From Gonocerus acuteangulatus (taxonomy: Eukaryota; Arthropoda; Insecta; Hemiptera; Coreidae), in contig OX328130.1 of NCBI GenBank assembly GCA_946811695.1, positions 70,986,232-71,050,231 on the forward strand: a DNA stretch of 64,000 nt, written 5' to 3'. Made by a program: the position numbers and the translations under genes. Below, one piece after another: positions 34,410 through 44,273 of this stretch; positions within the stretch are counted from its first letter, which is position 1, and every line of letters begins with the position of its first letter. The notes under the pieces were generated by a model, which was not told the DNA's origin, searched no databases, and worked only from the letters and a program-made list of their open reading frames with translations.

Positions 34410-34568
34410 ACATGAATATGCTTTAGGTCCAACTGACAAACCTATGTAATGTACTGTACTGTATAACATACGGTCTTCTTTTTCGTACATGTCCATCGCG
34501 CATTTTTTGTGACACTTTTTTGTATCGCTTTTTCTCAGTTTAGTCATCGCTAAAGCATATTTATGCTA
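34410..34568. mobile_element. MITE G, copy 1
   Basis: Ends CATGAATATGCTTTAGGTCC and CTAAAGCATATTTATGC; shares GACAAACCTATGTAATGTAC with the copy at 36720-36948. Confidence 0.6.
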
Positions 34569-34794
34569 ATAACAACGTCCTGTGATCCTGTGTTGCTTAA
34601 ATCTTATCCTACAGGATATTCATGTAAAAAAAGGATAGGAAACCACACGAATAGTGGAGCTGTACCTAGCAGTTGAAGACCTTCTCTCATTTAATTGAGA
34701 AGATATGGTCGACCGTTCAGAAGTAGGAAGCGTAGATCGACGGGGTGTTCTTATTCAATAAAACACATTTTATTTGCTAAAATGTATATTTATT

Positions 34795-34839
34795 GCCGCC
34801 AACGTTTCGGCTTGCTATACAAGCCATCTTCAGGGCTGT
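34795..34839 (-). ncRNA. Hammerhead-like core, left arm
   Basis: Minus strand: GCC, CTGAAGA (34833-34827), extra T, stem II GGCTTG/CAAGCC, GAAA, CGTT, GGC. Confidence 0.5.
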
Positions 34840-34976
34840 AAAAACATATATGGTGTAACAATCGTAAGGACAGAAAAAAAAAAAAAAAAAAAAAAAAAAA
34901 GAAAAAAAAAAGGCTTTTTTTTGTTGTTTTTTGTTATTGTTTCTGTCCTTACGATTGTTACACCATATATGTTTTT

Positions 34977-35021
34977 ACAGCCCTGAAGATGGCTTGTATA
35001 GCAAGCCGAAACGTTGGCGGC
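34977..35021 (+). ncRNA. Hammerhead-like core, right arm
   Basis: ACAGCC, CTGAAGA (34983-34989), extra T, stem II GGCTTG/CAAGCC with loop TATAG, GAAA, CGTT, GGC. Stem I pairs GCC with GGC. Confidence 0.5.
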
Positions 35022-35100
35022 AATAAATATACATTTTAGCAAATAAAATGTGTTTTATTGAATAACAACACTGACCGAAACCCCGACGATCTACGCTACC

Positions 35101-35394
35101 TCCTTCTCTCATTTATTCTACGATCGAATGAACTCACCCACATACTCATAGATGATAGCATAGTAAGATAGGGAACGAAAAGTGTAAATATCTCATATCT
35201 GTAAAACTTACGTGAGTTGTGGCACAGCACCGGAGATGTGAGGGCAGCCACCGACAATGTTGAGCTCTCAAAAAGGCGTCAATGCGACTGGCCGATCGGA
35301 AAACGGAAATCCGGAAGATACTAAAGCGGAGAGCCCGCCAAAACATGGCTGCCGACCGTGATCCAAAAAATAAAAAAAGTATGCACCTCTCAGA
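35101..35394. other. No recognised feature
   Basis: Spacer; the 66-residue ORF on the minus strand shows no family resemblance. Confidence 0.45.
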
Positions 35395-35900
35395 CGCGCG
35401 CCACTAACGGAGGGTTAATATCTCGAAAACGGTTGGTAAATCGTATTAAGTGGAAGGTGACCATTCGAAAGCGTACTAAATTCCCCACAAAAAAAAGATT
35501 CTGATACAATTTTCTATGTCAATTGGAGGAATAAGTGATTAAAACTTCAAATGTGTTTCTTTTGTTCTTTTGAACGTGTTTTTGTCTTTGTTAAAACGAC
35601 TTTTTTATTCATTTATTTTTTTTTAATTGCATTTATCTGTAAAATTAGTAATATGGTAAAAGATAATAAGAAACAGTAAGCAGTGTATTTCTAGAGGGAA
35701 CCTTGACAAGACCAGGGAGTCATTTTTCTATGTCAGGTAGAGGTATGTACCCTTACAACCGTGACCTACTTGGGGTCAAATTATTTCATGAAAGGTCTAA
35801 CCAAAATTATAATTGTTTCTATTCTAAACTTTCCAAATGACATTAGTGATATGAATGGAACCACGCTAAGATGATGCAGTTCATGCGAGTCGGACTTTTT
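35395..35900 (+). mobile_element. Element A, copy 7 (3' part)
   Basis: From AATATCTCGAAAACGGTTGG to CACGCTAAGATGATGCAGTT and GCGAGTCGGACTTTTT. 5' half absent. Confidence 0.65.
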
Positions 35901-35954
35901 CTATGATAAATGCCGTACTAGGGCTGTTGATTTTCTTTTTCTTTTTTTAAAGAA

Positions 35955-36030
35955 AAATCTCAACCTCTAATGGGAATCGAGCCCACGGACTGCGCATGCT
36001 TTAACAATCACGGCCAGAATTTTCAACACT
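35955..36030 (-). mobile_element. Second SINE family, head fragment
   Basis: Minus strand TGGCCGTGATTGTTAAAGCA and GTGGGCTCGATTCCCA match the head and B box of the SINE at 40878-41090. Confidence 0.5.
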
Positions 36031-36390
36031 TCAGCGAGATACAAGACAAACGATCCCCAGCAAGCGCAAGAAATTAGATATAAAATTTTACCAAGAAAAA
36101 TCTGGGCGAAGGAAATATTCAGTTCAAGGCCTTTGGTTAGGTGCAAGAGATACGATCCCAAAACAGATACAAGAATCTACAAGATCTAGGCATGAACCCC
36201 AACGAACTAGCTATACTCGCGGAATCAATTTTGATAGATTCCATGGGGCTACTTCACAATCACAGGAGCTAACCAGCTGCTTATCAATATTTCCAAAATC
36301 ATTTCAACCAAATTTGTTCAAACTTATCATTATAAATATTATCAAAATTCGTTAATTATTAAAATTATTTATTATGGGTCGTTTAAAATT
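36031..36390. other. No recognised feature
   Basis: Spacer without coding signal. Confidence 0.45.
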
Positions 36391-36394
36391 ATTA

Positions 36395-36560
36395 AAGTAT
36401 GGGTCATGTGTTTAATTCCCACCAGGGGGTGGTAGCTTTTCTTTAGCAAAAAGGAAAGGCATCAGCCCTATCCTGGCTTGAAAAGGGTGGTGACCTATAG
36501 ATAACCCGCCCTAAAATTCTGAATTATTTATAAGGACGCCAAAATTTAAATAAATAAATA
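36395..36560 (+). mobile_element. Second SINE family, 5' truncated copy
   Basis: GGCATCAGCCCTATCCTGGC, GTGACCTATAGATAACCCGC and CCCTAAAATTC match the body of 40878-41090; tail AAATAAATAAATA. Confidence 0.65.
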
Positions 36561-36719
36561 CGATTATTTAAGACACATCATCAATTTTGCTTTTCCGAAT
36601 TAATACAAAAACCTTTTTAACCAAATGAAATGAATTTTCGAAATATTGATACGTGTGCTATGTTTTTAAATTAAAAAAAAAAAATTATTTCATTTAGAGC
36701 CTTCTGCTCAGATTCGGAA

Positions 36720-36948
36720 ACATAAATATGCTTTAGGTCCACCCGACAAACCTATGTAATGTACTGTATAACATATCTTCTTCTTTTTCGTACTTGGCCA
36801 TTGCGCATACGCGTACGCCACTGCGCGTACGCGACCGCAACTGCGCATGAACGAACGCCACTGCGCATGCGTGACCGCAACTGCGCATGCGCGAACGCCA
36901 GCGGACACTTTTTTCTAACGGTTTTTCCGCTCAAGCATATTCATGCTA
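36720..36948. mobile_element. MITE G, copy 2, with CpG-rich tandem insert
   Basis: Ends CATAAATATGCTTTAGGTCC and CAAGCATATTCATGC. Compared with copy 1 it contains an extra tandem array (36803-36902) of 20-bp units around ACTGCGCATGCGCGAACG. Confidence 0.7.
36803..36902. repeat. 20-bp CpG-rich tandem repeat, about 5 units
   Basis: Units alternate CCACTGCGCATGCGTGACCG and CAACTGCGCATGCGCGAACG. The palindromic TGCGCATGCGC core resembles the NRF-1 binding consensus known from animals. Confidence 0.85.
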
Positions 36949-36949
36949 A

Positions 36950-37110
36950 AATCGTTTTTTTTGTTACTATTATGTATTGCGGTAGACAGATATTATATAG
37001 ACAATTACATTTTAATGGTTGTCATTTTTAGTGCCTCGTAAATAAGACGTATAAAGATTTAAAGAACTTTTTCTAAATTTCCGTCGCGAAATCAACATCA
37101 ATAGTTAACC
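36950..37110 (+). mobile_element. Element C end fragment
   Basis: GTCATTTTTAGTGCCTCGTA ... AAAGATTTAAAGAACTTTTT ... CGCGAAATCAACATCAATAG follows the right end of element C with divergence. Confidence 0.45.
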
Positions 37111-37605
37111 TTAACCAAATATTTATCGAAGTTACATTTTAACTTATCAGGAATAAAAGAGGGCGGCCCAGTCCTTCGAAAGCCATCTTTTATAACCTTC
37201 CAGTCAAAAGTACTCCGTAAAATTGTAAATGCCCCTTTCTACGTCTCAAACAAAACCCTTCACAATGACCTTAACATTCCATTTGTCCTTGACCTTGCTA
37301 AAACCCGTTTCCAAATGTTCCACTCCAAATTGTCCAACCATCCTAATCCTTATCGTCCCAATCCCATCCAGACAATCCTCCCAGGCGGCTCAAGAGACAG
37401 TGGCCCCGAGACAATTTACTCACCTAACCGTATCATGATCATCGAAATAGTTATTTATAGAAATTTGTATGGTTTAAATTTTATTTTACTTTTACCGTTT
37501 TGTTCAATTTATACATAATATACATATATGTATCAACAAACTTGATCATTGTACATATAATAATTTGTACAGATTACAAATAAATACGCTAATAAAAAAA
37601 AAAAA
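37111..37605. other. Unassigned, weak PLE-like 3' sequence
   Basis: C-rich stretches (CCATCCTAATCCTTATCGTC) resemble the 3' region before the hammerhead at 57111, but there is no clear protein or terminus. Confidence 0.3.
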
Positions 37606-37608
37606 ATC

Positions 37609-38550
37609 TTTGGTAAAAATGCAGTTTCACGCCCTCCAAACCGATTTCTTTCAAATTTTGTACAATGGCGTATTTTGATGCACTAAACACTAATACGATA
37701 AAAAAAAAAACGTCGGATTTAACTAGGAAAGAAGTTATTAAGCACTTAAGTTCATTGTTATGCAGGTTATGAGAGCTATTAATTATAGCGAGTTGGATTG
37801 ACTGGGGTTTTGTTATCTTCTTGAGCGAGCGTAGCGAGCGGAAACGCATAGCACGTATGCCCTTAAGCGACAGGTGACGATGCCCTTAAAATTGAAAATA
37901 TTTTCGAATAAATGGTTTCTGAATATTTTAAATGAGAGTTCTCTGTTTCCCAATGTTACATATCTGCGCATGCGCTTGTTTATAACCTTCCTAACTTTAG
38001 TGCTTAATTTTTTTTTTTATTTTTTTTTTTTTTTTTATTTTTTTTTTTTTTTATTTTTTTTTTTTTACGGCACATCTACATCTAGGTCATTAGCGCCGAC
38101 ATCCAGGGTGTAGCGAGGAATTTCACCAGCGAGCCGTGGGATGATAAAATTCCTGCCGGAGGTTGGGAATCGAACCCACCATCTCCCGCTTATGAATCCA
38201 AGGCGCTAGCCATTAGACCACGGGAGACCCCTTTAGTGCTTAATATTATATTCTATTAATTTTAGGGAGTTGGATTGACTGGGGTTTTGTTATCTTCTTG
38301 AGCGAGCGGAAACGCATAGCATGTATGCCTTAAAGTCGTCATTTATGCTTTAAAGTCGTCACAAATTTAGTTGTTTACATTAGCTCTCATAACCTGCATA
38401 ACAGTGAACTTAAGTGCTTAATAACTTCTTTCCTTGTTAAATCCGACGTTTTTTTTTTCATCGTATTCGTGTTTAGTGCATCAAAATACGTTATTGTGCA
38501 AAATTTGAAAGAAATCGGTTTGGAGGGCGTTAAACTGCATTTTTACCAAA
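37609..38550. mobile_element. MITE B, copy 1 (with SINE)
   Basis: Inverted ends TTGGTAAAAATGCAGTTTCA / TAAACTGCATTTTTACCAA with arms of about 190 bp. The GAGTTGGATTGACTGGGGTT and GAGCGAGCGGAAACGCATAG module appears twice. A SINE (38009-38231) is inserted between the arms. It lies just downstream of the coiled-coil gene. Confidence 0.85.
38009..38231 (-). mobile_element. tRNA-derived SINE (main family) inside MITE B
   Basis: Long T-rich tail on +, ACGGCACATCTACATCTAGG, B box and head; flanked by TTTAGTGCTTAAT on both sides (37996-38008; 38232-38244). Confidence 0.9.
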
Positions 38551-38614
38551 ATCTTTTACAACCACATTTCCCGTTAAAAATAACGCAGGTTCAAATAACA
38601 GAATTTAAATAGTG

Positions 38615-38620
38615 TTTATT
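38615..38620 (-). promoter_or_regulatory. Poly(A) signal of the coiled-coil gene
   Basis: AATAAA on the minus strand, about 30 bases after the stop codon. Confidence 0.6.
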
Positions 38621-38649
38621 GTTATGAAGCAAATAGAAATACTTACATT

Positions 38650-39624
38650 TCAATAAAAATGGCATTTAGGTGTTTTGTTAGGTTTTTCATTGAGCGTTTT
38701 CTGCAGAAGATTAATCAGTTTTCCTTGTTGTCTTAATGTTTCGTTTAGTTTTATGTTTTCCTCTTCCAATTCCTTCATTTCTTCAAGCTGTTTCACAGAC
38801 TTGGATTCGTATTCTTCACGCATGGATTCCATTTGATTCGCGAATCGTTGGTGAAGTTTTTTCATATCTGTTTGTAGTTCCTTCAAAGTCTCATCTTTTC
38901 TCCGAATGTCGCTGAATGCGTCGTAAAGTTTCGCCTCAGCGCTGCTCACCAATTCTGTTTTACTGCCCTCCAGTTTCTTTATGTCCTTCTTGTGAAATTT
39001 CTTCGCTGACATCAGCATCTCTTCCAACTCAGAAATTCTTCTCTCTAATATGAATGTCATGTTTTCGTATGATTCTGATGACTGTTTTAATTCTTCTTTA
39101 AGAGCATTTTTTTCTTCTTCCAGTTTCTCGATTAATTGAACGTTTTCTTGGCAACAATTTTGCACGACATTTCTCTCTGCACAGAATGTAACATTGAAAG
39201 TTCTATCCTCAATATTTTCATCAAAAACTTCAGAATTTTTAACTTCTACGTTTTCGTAACGAATTCGTTCGTCTGTAATACAATTTAATAGTTCTACCGT
39301 TGTATTTCCAGCATTTATTTCCTTTCTATCATTTACACAATTTTGTTCAGTATTATAGCAGAATTTTTCTTGAATTTCCTCAGCGATTTCACAATTATCT
39401 TGACACTTTTGCTCCTGTAAATAAGCCAAAGCTTTAATAAGTGCGGTGTTTTCTTCTTCCAATATCTTCAATGCACCGTCACAAGTTTCATGCGCATCCT
39501 CATACTTAGAAAATGTTACAAGTTGTTTTAGGATAGATGTCCATTCTTCTCTATATGCCCCTTCACTTTCTAGATCTCTAAGGTTTACAGGATGTTCGTA
39601 AATGTCCTGTAGAACTTTAGGCAT
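38650..39624 (-). CDS. Intronless coiled-coil protein, function unknown (324 aa)
   Basis: One uninterrupted ORF from ATG (39624) to TGA (38650). I do not recognise the family. Residues 1-70 (MPKVLQDIYEHPVNLRDLE) look globular; 70-90 is acidic-helical (LKILEEENTALIKALAYLQ); 90-165 is Cys/Asn-rich and probably unstructured; 165-315 is a strong heptad-type coiled coil rich in E and K (LIEKLEEEKNALKEELKQ, LERRISELEEMLMSAKKF). No signal peptide or membrane segment. A short upstream ORF starts 21 bases before the ATG and stops inside the first codons of the main ORF, which could lower translation. An AATAAA follows the stop. Flanked by two MITE B copies and a minisatellite; being intronless it could be a retrocopy or a gene nested in a larger intron. 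Intactness against a background of dead elements argues for selection or recent origin. Confidence 0.75.
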   Translation of the reverse strand: MPKVLQDIYEHPVNLRDLESEGAYREEWTSILKQLVTFSKYEDAHETCDGALKILEEENTALIKALAYLQEQKCQDNCEIAEEIQEKFCYNTEQNCVNDRKEINAGNTTVELLNCITDERIRYENVEVKNSEVFDENIEDRTFNVTFCAERNVVQNCCQENVQLIEKLEEEKNALKEELKQSSESYENMTFILERRISELEEMLMSAKKFHKKDIKKLEGSKTELVSSAEAKLYDAFSDIRRKDETLKELQTDMKKLHQRFANQMESMREEYESKSVKQLEEMKELEEENIKLNETLRQQGKLINLLQKTLNEKPNKTPKCHFY

Positions 39625-39738
39625 TGTACAAAATTTTCATTGAGGTTACAGAATTATCGGTTTGTTTTTAACATGTGAATTTGAGGTTATTAGTGGATTT
39701 TATCATGAACTCCAGGGGCACACATTTTTTCTTATTTA

Positions 39739-40106
39739 TTTAACCTGTATCCACTTATTCGTAGCATAGATTCTTTGTACGGATAATCTTCACTCTTTTC
39801 TAACCTTTATCCACTTATTCGTAACATAGATTCTTTGTACGGATAATCTTCACTCCTTTCTAACCTTTATCCACTTATTCGTAACATAGATTCTTTGTAC
39901 GGATAATCTTCACTCTTTTCTAACCTTTATCCACTTATTCGTAACATAGATTCTTTGTACGGATAATCTTCACTCTTTTCTAACCTTTATCCACTTATTC
40001 GTAACATAGATTCTTTGTACGGATAATCTTCACTCTTTTCTAACCTTTATCCACTTATTCGTAACATAGATTCTTTGTACGGATAATCTTCACTCTTTTC
40101 TAACCA
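39739..40106. repeat. 60-bp minisatellite, about 6 units
   Basis: Unit begins TAACCTTTATCCACTTATTC and includes TTGTACGGATAATCTTCACT; units are almost identical. It lies 115-480 bases upstream of the coiled-coil ORF start, in the likely promoter region. Confidence 0.95.
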
Positions 40107-40130
40107 GGATGTGGTTAATGACTTATATTT

Positions 40131-40864
40131 TTGGTAAAAATGCAGTTTCCAGCCCTCCAAACCGATTTCTTTCAAATTTTGCACAATAACGTATTTTGAT
40201 GCACTAAACACGAATACGATAAAAAAAAAACGTCGGATTTAACTAGGAAAGAAGTTATTAAGCACTTAAGTTCATTGTTATGCAGGTTATGAGAGCTATT
40301 AATTATAGCGAGTTGGATTGACTGGGGTTTTGTTATCTTCTTGAGCGAGCGTAGCGAGCGGAAACGCATAGCACGTATGCCCTTAAGCGACAGGTGACGA
40401 TGCCCTTAAAATTGAAAATATTTTCGAATTAATGGTTTCTGAACATTTCAAATGATAGTTCTCTGTTTCCCAATGTTACATATCTGCGCATGCGCGTGTT
40501 TACAAATACTCTGATGACGCCTAGTTTTATAACCTTCCTCACTTTAGTGTTTAATATTATAGTCTATTAATTTTAGCGAGTTGGATTGACTGGGGTTTTG
40601 TCATCTTCTTGAGCGAGCGTAGCGAGCTGAAACGCATAGCATGTATGCCTTAAAGTCGTCATTTATGCCTTAAAGTCGTCACAAATTTAGTTGTTTACAT
40701 TAGCTCTCATAACCTGCATAACAATGAACTTAAGTGCTTAATAACTTCTTTCCTAGTTAAATTCGACGTTTTTTTTTTTTATCGTATTCGTGTTTAGTGC
40801 ATCAAAATACGTTATTGTGCATTTGAAAGAAATCTGTTTGGAGGGCTGGAAACAGCATTTTTAC
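40131..40864. mobile_element. MITE B, copy 2
   Basis: Same ends and arms as copy 1 without the SINE (TTGGTAAAAATGCAGTTTCC ... GGAAACAGCATTTTTACC). Contains the shared GAGCGAGCG..GGAAACGCATAGC module twice. Confidence 0.85.
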
Positions 40865-40877
40865 CTTTATTTTTTTT

Positions 40878-41090
40878 GGAGGCCCGGTGGCCGTGAATGT
40901 TAAGGCGTGAGCACTTAACACTCCGTGCCAAAGGTCGTGGGTTCGATTACCACTATGGGGTGGTGGCTTTAATTGGAAAAAAAGAAAAGGCATCAGCCCT
41001 ATCCTGGGGACAAAAGCGTGACCTATAGATAACCCGTCCTAAAAATTCAGAGTTAATTGTAATGGACGTTAAATTTCAAATAAGTAAATT
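40878..41090 (+). mobile_element. Second SINE family, best copy
   Basis: Head GGAGGCCCGGTGGCCGTGAA, B box GGGTTCGATTACC, body GGCATCAGCCCTATCCTGGG and GTGACCTATAGATAACCCG, AT-rich tail. tRNA-derived by its A/B-box layout. Confidence 0.75.
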
Positions 41091-41282
41091 TTAGTTGCGT
41101 TCGGAGGTAAGGAATGATTAGAAAAAAAATGTATTACTAGACAAGAAACGTTTTCGGATCTTCGTATATTTTTTAAACAATCTCGACAACGATTGGAAAA
41201 TCGTGATAAGTGGAAGGTGAAAATTCGAACAATTACTAAATTTTCGTACAAAAAAGGTTATGATATATTGTCCCTGTTTAAC
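41091..41282 (+). mobile_element. Element A fragment
   Basis: GTTGCGTTCGGAGGTAAGGA ... TCTCGACAACGATTGGAAAA ... follows the element A body; ends missing. Confidence 0.45.
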
Positions 41283-42200
41283 TCACTTTTAGCACTTTCC
41301 TCCGAAGGAAAGTAGCTATTGAGGTTGCACTCATGACGGAATTTTTGAAAAAAGCAAACGATTGAACGAGTTCGTTAACCACCAAAGTCGATCCACCGGA
41401 AGGGGGGGTTTACCCCGAACCCAAAACACTAATTTGACTATGTCAGCCGTAATATTTGTTATATTTCGACGAAACTTGGTATTCCTAGTGGTAATATAGA
41501 GAGAAAAGTGAGATGTAAAAAGGAACTAAATCGGTTCATTAGAAGGGGGGGGGGGTTTACTCCGGAGCCACAATACCAATTCGCCACTACCAGCCGTGAT
41601 TTTTAGTATATTTCGACGAAACTCGGTATTCGTAGTGGTAATCTACAGGTAAATATGTGTTGTAAAAATAAACTAAATCGGTTCATTAGAAGGGGTGGTT
41701 TACCCCGGACCCAAATTCCTAATATACTCATACCGGTCGTAATTTCTGCTGTATTGTAACGAAACGCGGTATACGTCGTGGGTAACTCATGAGAAAGAAG
41801 TGTTGTAAAAATGAGCTGAATCGGTCAATCGGAAAGCGGGGGTTTAATTTGTAATATATTTCAATAGAAAAGCCCGCCAGACGTAGGTTCACAAAGCTGC
41901 CGCAAGGAGCGCTTTCTACCACTAGAGTGACTGTATCCTGTTCCTGCGTTAGATCAAAATACGATAATATGAGGTTTTTTGTATTTATTACGTAGTGTAG
42001 TAGGTACCATGTGTAAACATAACTCTGGAAGCAAATTAATAATTGATCAGTTACTCATTACAAATATAAAAGAGAACTATTCATGTTTTTATTTTATTTA
42101 TGTAGGATATTTTAAGCAAATTGTTCTGGAAAGCAGTCTACACTACCCAAATTCTGAGGAAAGTGCTTAGTTATGCAGCTCCTGCGTGACGGACTTTTTA
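41283..42200 (-). mobile_element. Element C, copy 3 (TA tract deleted)
   Basis: Both ends present: AGCACTTTCCTCCGAAGGAA and GCAGCTCCTGCGTGACGGAC. The TA tract and its flanks are missing between GAATTTTTGAAAAAAG and CAAACGATTGAACG. Repeated GGGTTTAC..CCC segments. Confidence 0.75.
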
Positions 42201-42600
42201 GTTGGTTGTTGTTTTCTTTAATTGCATTTAACAGTAAAATGAGTCTTTAGTAAAACTAGGTAAGAAAATGCGAAATATTGCTATAGTGTTTCCAAGGGCG
42301 AACGTTGCGAAAAAGGATACAGTAATTTCCTCTTGCCGTGCTTAAAATCGTATATTTCTTCTTTCTTTTTTTTTTTTTTTTTTTTTTTTGAGATTTCATT
42401 GTCTTTTTTTTTTTTTTTTCACGAATGGTCAAAACGTATCAATAAATGCTTCTAATACTTTAATAATGGCACTAGGAACATGTACCTGCGAGTAGGACGT
42501 TTTTCACTCACAGTGACACCTTGAGGGTCCGTATAGACCATTATCAGTATCAATATTGCCATTATGACATTACCATTTAAAACAATAATAATAAATAAAT
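42201..42600. other. No recognised feature; T-runs
   Basis: AT-rich intronic or intergenic DNA with T-runs at 42365-42389 and 42403-42419. Confidence 0.45.
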
Positions 42601-42812
42601 GGGGTCTCCCGTGGTCTAGTGGCTAGCGCGCTAGATTCATAAGCGGGAGATGGTGGGTTCGATCCCCACCGGCGCCAGAAATTTTCTCATCTCAGGGCTC
42701 GCTGAGAAAATTCCTGGCTGCACTCTGGATGTCCGGCGCTAATAGCCACGATTTGTTCATGCGCCGTAAAAAAAAAATAAAATAAAAAGAAAAAAAATAA
42801 TAAAAAAAAAAT
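42601..42812 (+). mobile_element. tRNA-derived SINE (main family) next to a splice acceptor
   Basis: Head GGGGTCTCCCGTGGTCTAGT, B box GGTTCGATCCCC, body, A-rich tail; AATAATAATAAATAAA on both sides. Its right target duplication ends about 20-30 bases before the CAG acceptor of the CRAL-TRIO exon. Confidence 0.85.
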
Positions 42813-42845
42813 AATAATAAATAAAATGTTTTAATGTTTTTTCAG

Positions 42846-43019
42846 AGCTTACAGACGAAGAGCGAGCCCAACTAGAAGCCGATCTTGAAGCTCTGTTCCA
42901 GCCCCGAGAAGACCCTGCAGACTTGCCTAAAGATCTTCAGATCCTAGCGGAGGAACAGCTAGGAGAGAAACCGGGGCTCTTACATGATAACATCAAGAAA
43001 TTGAGGCAACTCATTAAAG
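42846..43019 (+). CDS. CRAL-TRIO (alpha-tocopherol-transfer-protein-like) exon
   Basis: Acceptor TTTTTTCAG and donor GTAATT frame a 174-base exon encoding LTDEERAQLEADLEALFQP ... EKPGLLHDNIKKLRQLIK. This is the N-terminal CRAL_TRIO_N region of TTPA/clavesin-type lipid carriers, cytosolic proteins that move hydrophobic ligands such as tocopherol or retinoids between membranes. Incoming phase: two bases (AG) complete a codon from an unseen upstream exon; outgoing phase leaves one base, which joins the next exon at 54938. The start codon exon was not found. Residues are conserved enough to treat it as a live gene. Confidence 0.85.
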
Positions 43020-43225
43020 GTAATTAAATAATTGTGATATAAATTATGTTTATTGTTATGTTTGGCTATTTTAACAAATTTCTTCATTAGATTGTTTCGA
43101 CTTTTTAGCGTGTTGCCGTCCTTGCCAATATAACCATTATAACTTTAACCCGATAATCCTGGAATTCTTACACACGGGTCGCAAAAAAAGTAAAAAAACA
43201 TATAATTTGCGAGTACATTAATTAA
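43020..43225 (+). other. CRAL-TRIO intron 1, proximal part
   Basis: Intron of about 11.9 kb (43020-54937). This part shows nothing else; the rest holds the repeats listed below. Confidence 0.7.
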
Positions 43226-43435
43226 TTAACGGCTCGACAGGCGCTGGAAGCTACCCATGGCCCTGTCAACTGCCTGTATCCACTCATCTCGGTGAGTAGC
43301 AAGTCTGCTGGACACTCCTACCATCCTTAGGTCCTCAGCCACCGAGTCCTTCCACCTTCCCTTATGTCTTCCTCGTGCTCTGGTTCCATCTGGGGTTCCA
43401 TAGTACAGCATCCTGCTTGCTCTGTTATCGTCCAT
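43226..43435 (-). pseudogene. Non-LTR retrotransposon C-terminal tail
   Basis: Minus-strand reading MDDNRASRMLYYGTPDGTRA, RGRHKGRWKDSVAEDLRMVG and HRDEWIQAVDRAM. The order R-GRxxxRWxDxVxxDLRxxG...RxxWxxxV is the familiar C-terminal end of RTE/Jockey/CR1-type retrotransposon polyproteins. Upstream reverse transcriptase is absent (5' truncated). Confidence 0.75.
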
Positions 43436-43659
43436 AATTTGAGAGTATATGTAGTTGTCTATTTTCAATCTACTGTCTACAAAAATGACCCAATTTTCAT
43501 GAAATTGTATACAAAAATAATTTTTCCAAATCGTAAGGCCCAGTTCATGCACCAAGAGAATCAGCTTACTTTATTTTATTTTATTTTTTTTTTAGAGAGA
43601 CATCTGTGCAAAATAAATCATAGAGCTTAAGGTTTTTATTAATTTATTCGAGTAAATTC

Positions 43660-44060
43660 TAACAACTACCACATATATATATATATATATATATATTATT
43701 AACTCACTTCCATAGAAAACGATTGAACGAGTTCGTTAACCAGCAAAATCGGTGCAGAATGAAATTACTAATTTGTCTATACCGACCACTATTTTTACGA
43801 AACTCGTTATACACGATGCACAACCAATGAAGAACGTTTTCGTAAAAAAATAATAATAATAATAAATAAATAAAAAAAACGAAATTGGTTCATTAAAAGT
43901 TGGATTTACTCAATAAAAAAAATTGACAGAGCTATTCATTATAATTACACAAGAGAACAACTATTCATTTATTCAAAAATTCTTCAGGAATTGGGGCTAC
44001 AATAACCACCTTTCTGAGGAATGCTTAGCTATGCAAGTCAGGGTGACTGCATCTATTTAT
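43660..44060 (-). mobile_element. Element C, diverged copy
   Basis: TA tract (43670-43695), AACGATTGAACGAGTTCGTT, AACCAGCAAAATCGGTGCAG, then GAGGAATGCTTAGCTATGCA near the end. The core parts are short and diverged. Confidence 0.55.
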
Positions 44061-44273
44061 ACATACACACACGCACACTCACACGCTTACAAACACACAC
44101 ACAAACATAGTGGTTACGTTTCGAAAACATGGATTTTAATAAGAAATAATTGTAGTATTTCTGAACTTAGTTTCTAGTCGATTTTCGTCCGAACTAGTGC
44201 AGAGTGCGAACCGATCCCGTTCTGTTGGGAGGTCGAAAAGTCAGAGTTAAAAATGGACTGTGAGAAGTTGAAT

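Larger units (their letters stand above)
34735..35100. mobile_element. Palindromic PLE terminus with two opposed hammerhead-like cores
   Basis: Arms 34745-34875 and 34942-35068 are near-perfect inverted copies (TAAAACACATTTTATTTGCT and complement; GGTGTAACAATCGTAAGGAC and complement), with A- and T-runs and a CTTTTTTTTGTTG block in the middle. Imperfect pairing continues outward to the GATCTACGCT segments. Looks like two PLE ends joined head to head. Confidence 0.8.

Noticed and set aside
34774..35042. Two 70-residue ORFs on opposite strands with the same sequence
   Set aside because: They are the two arms of the PLE-terminus palindrome read from each end.
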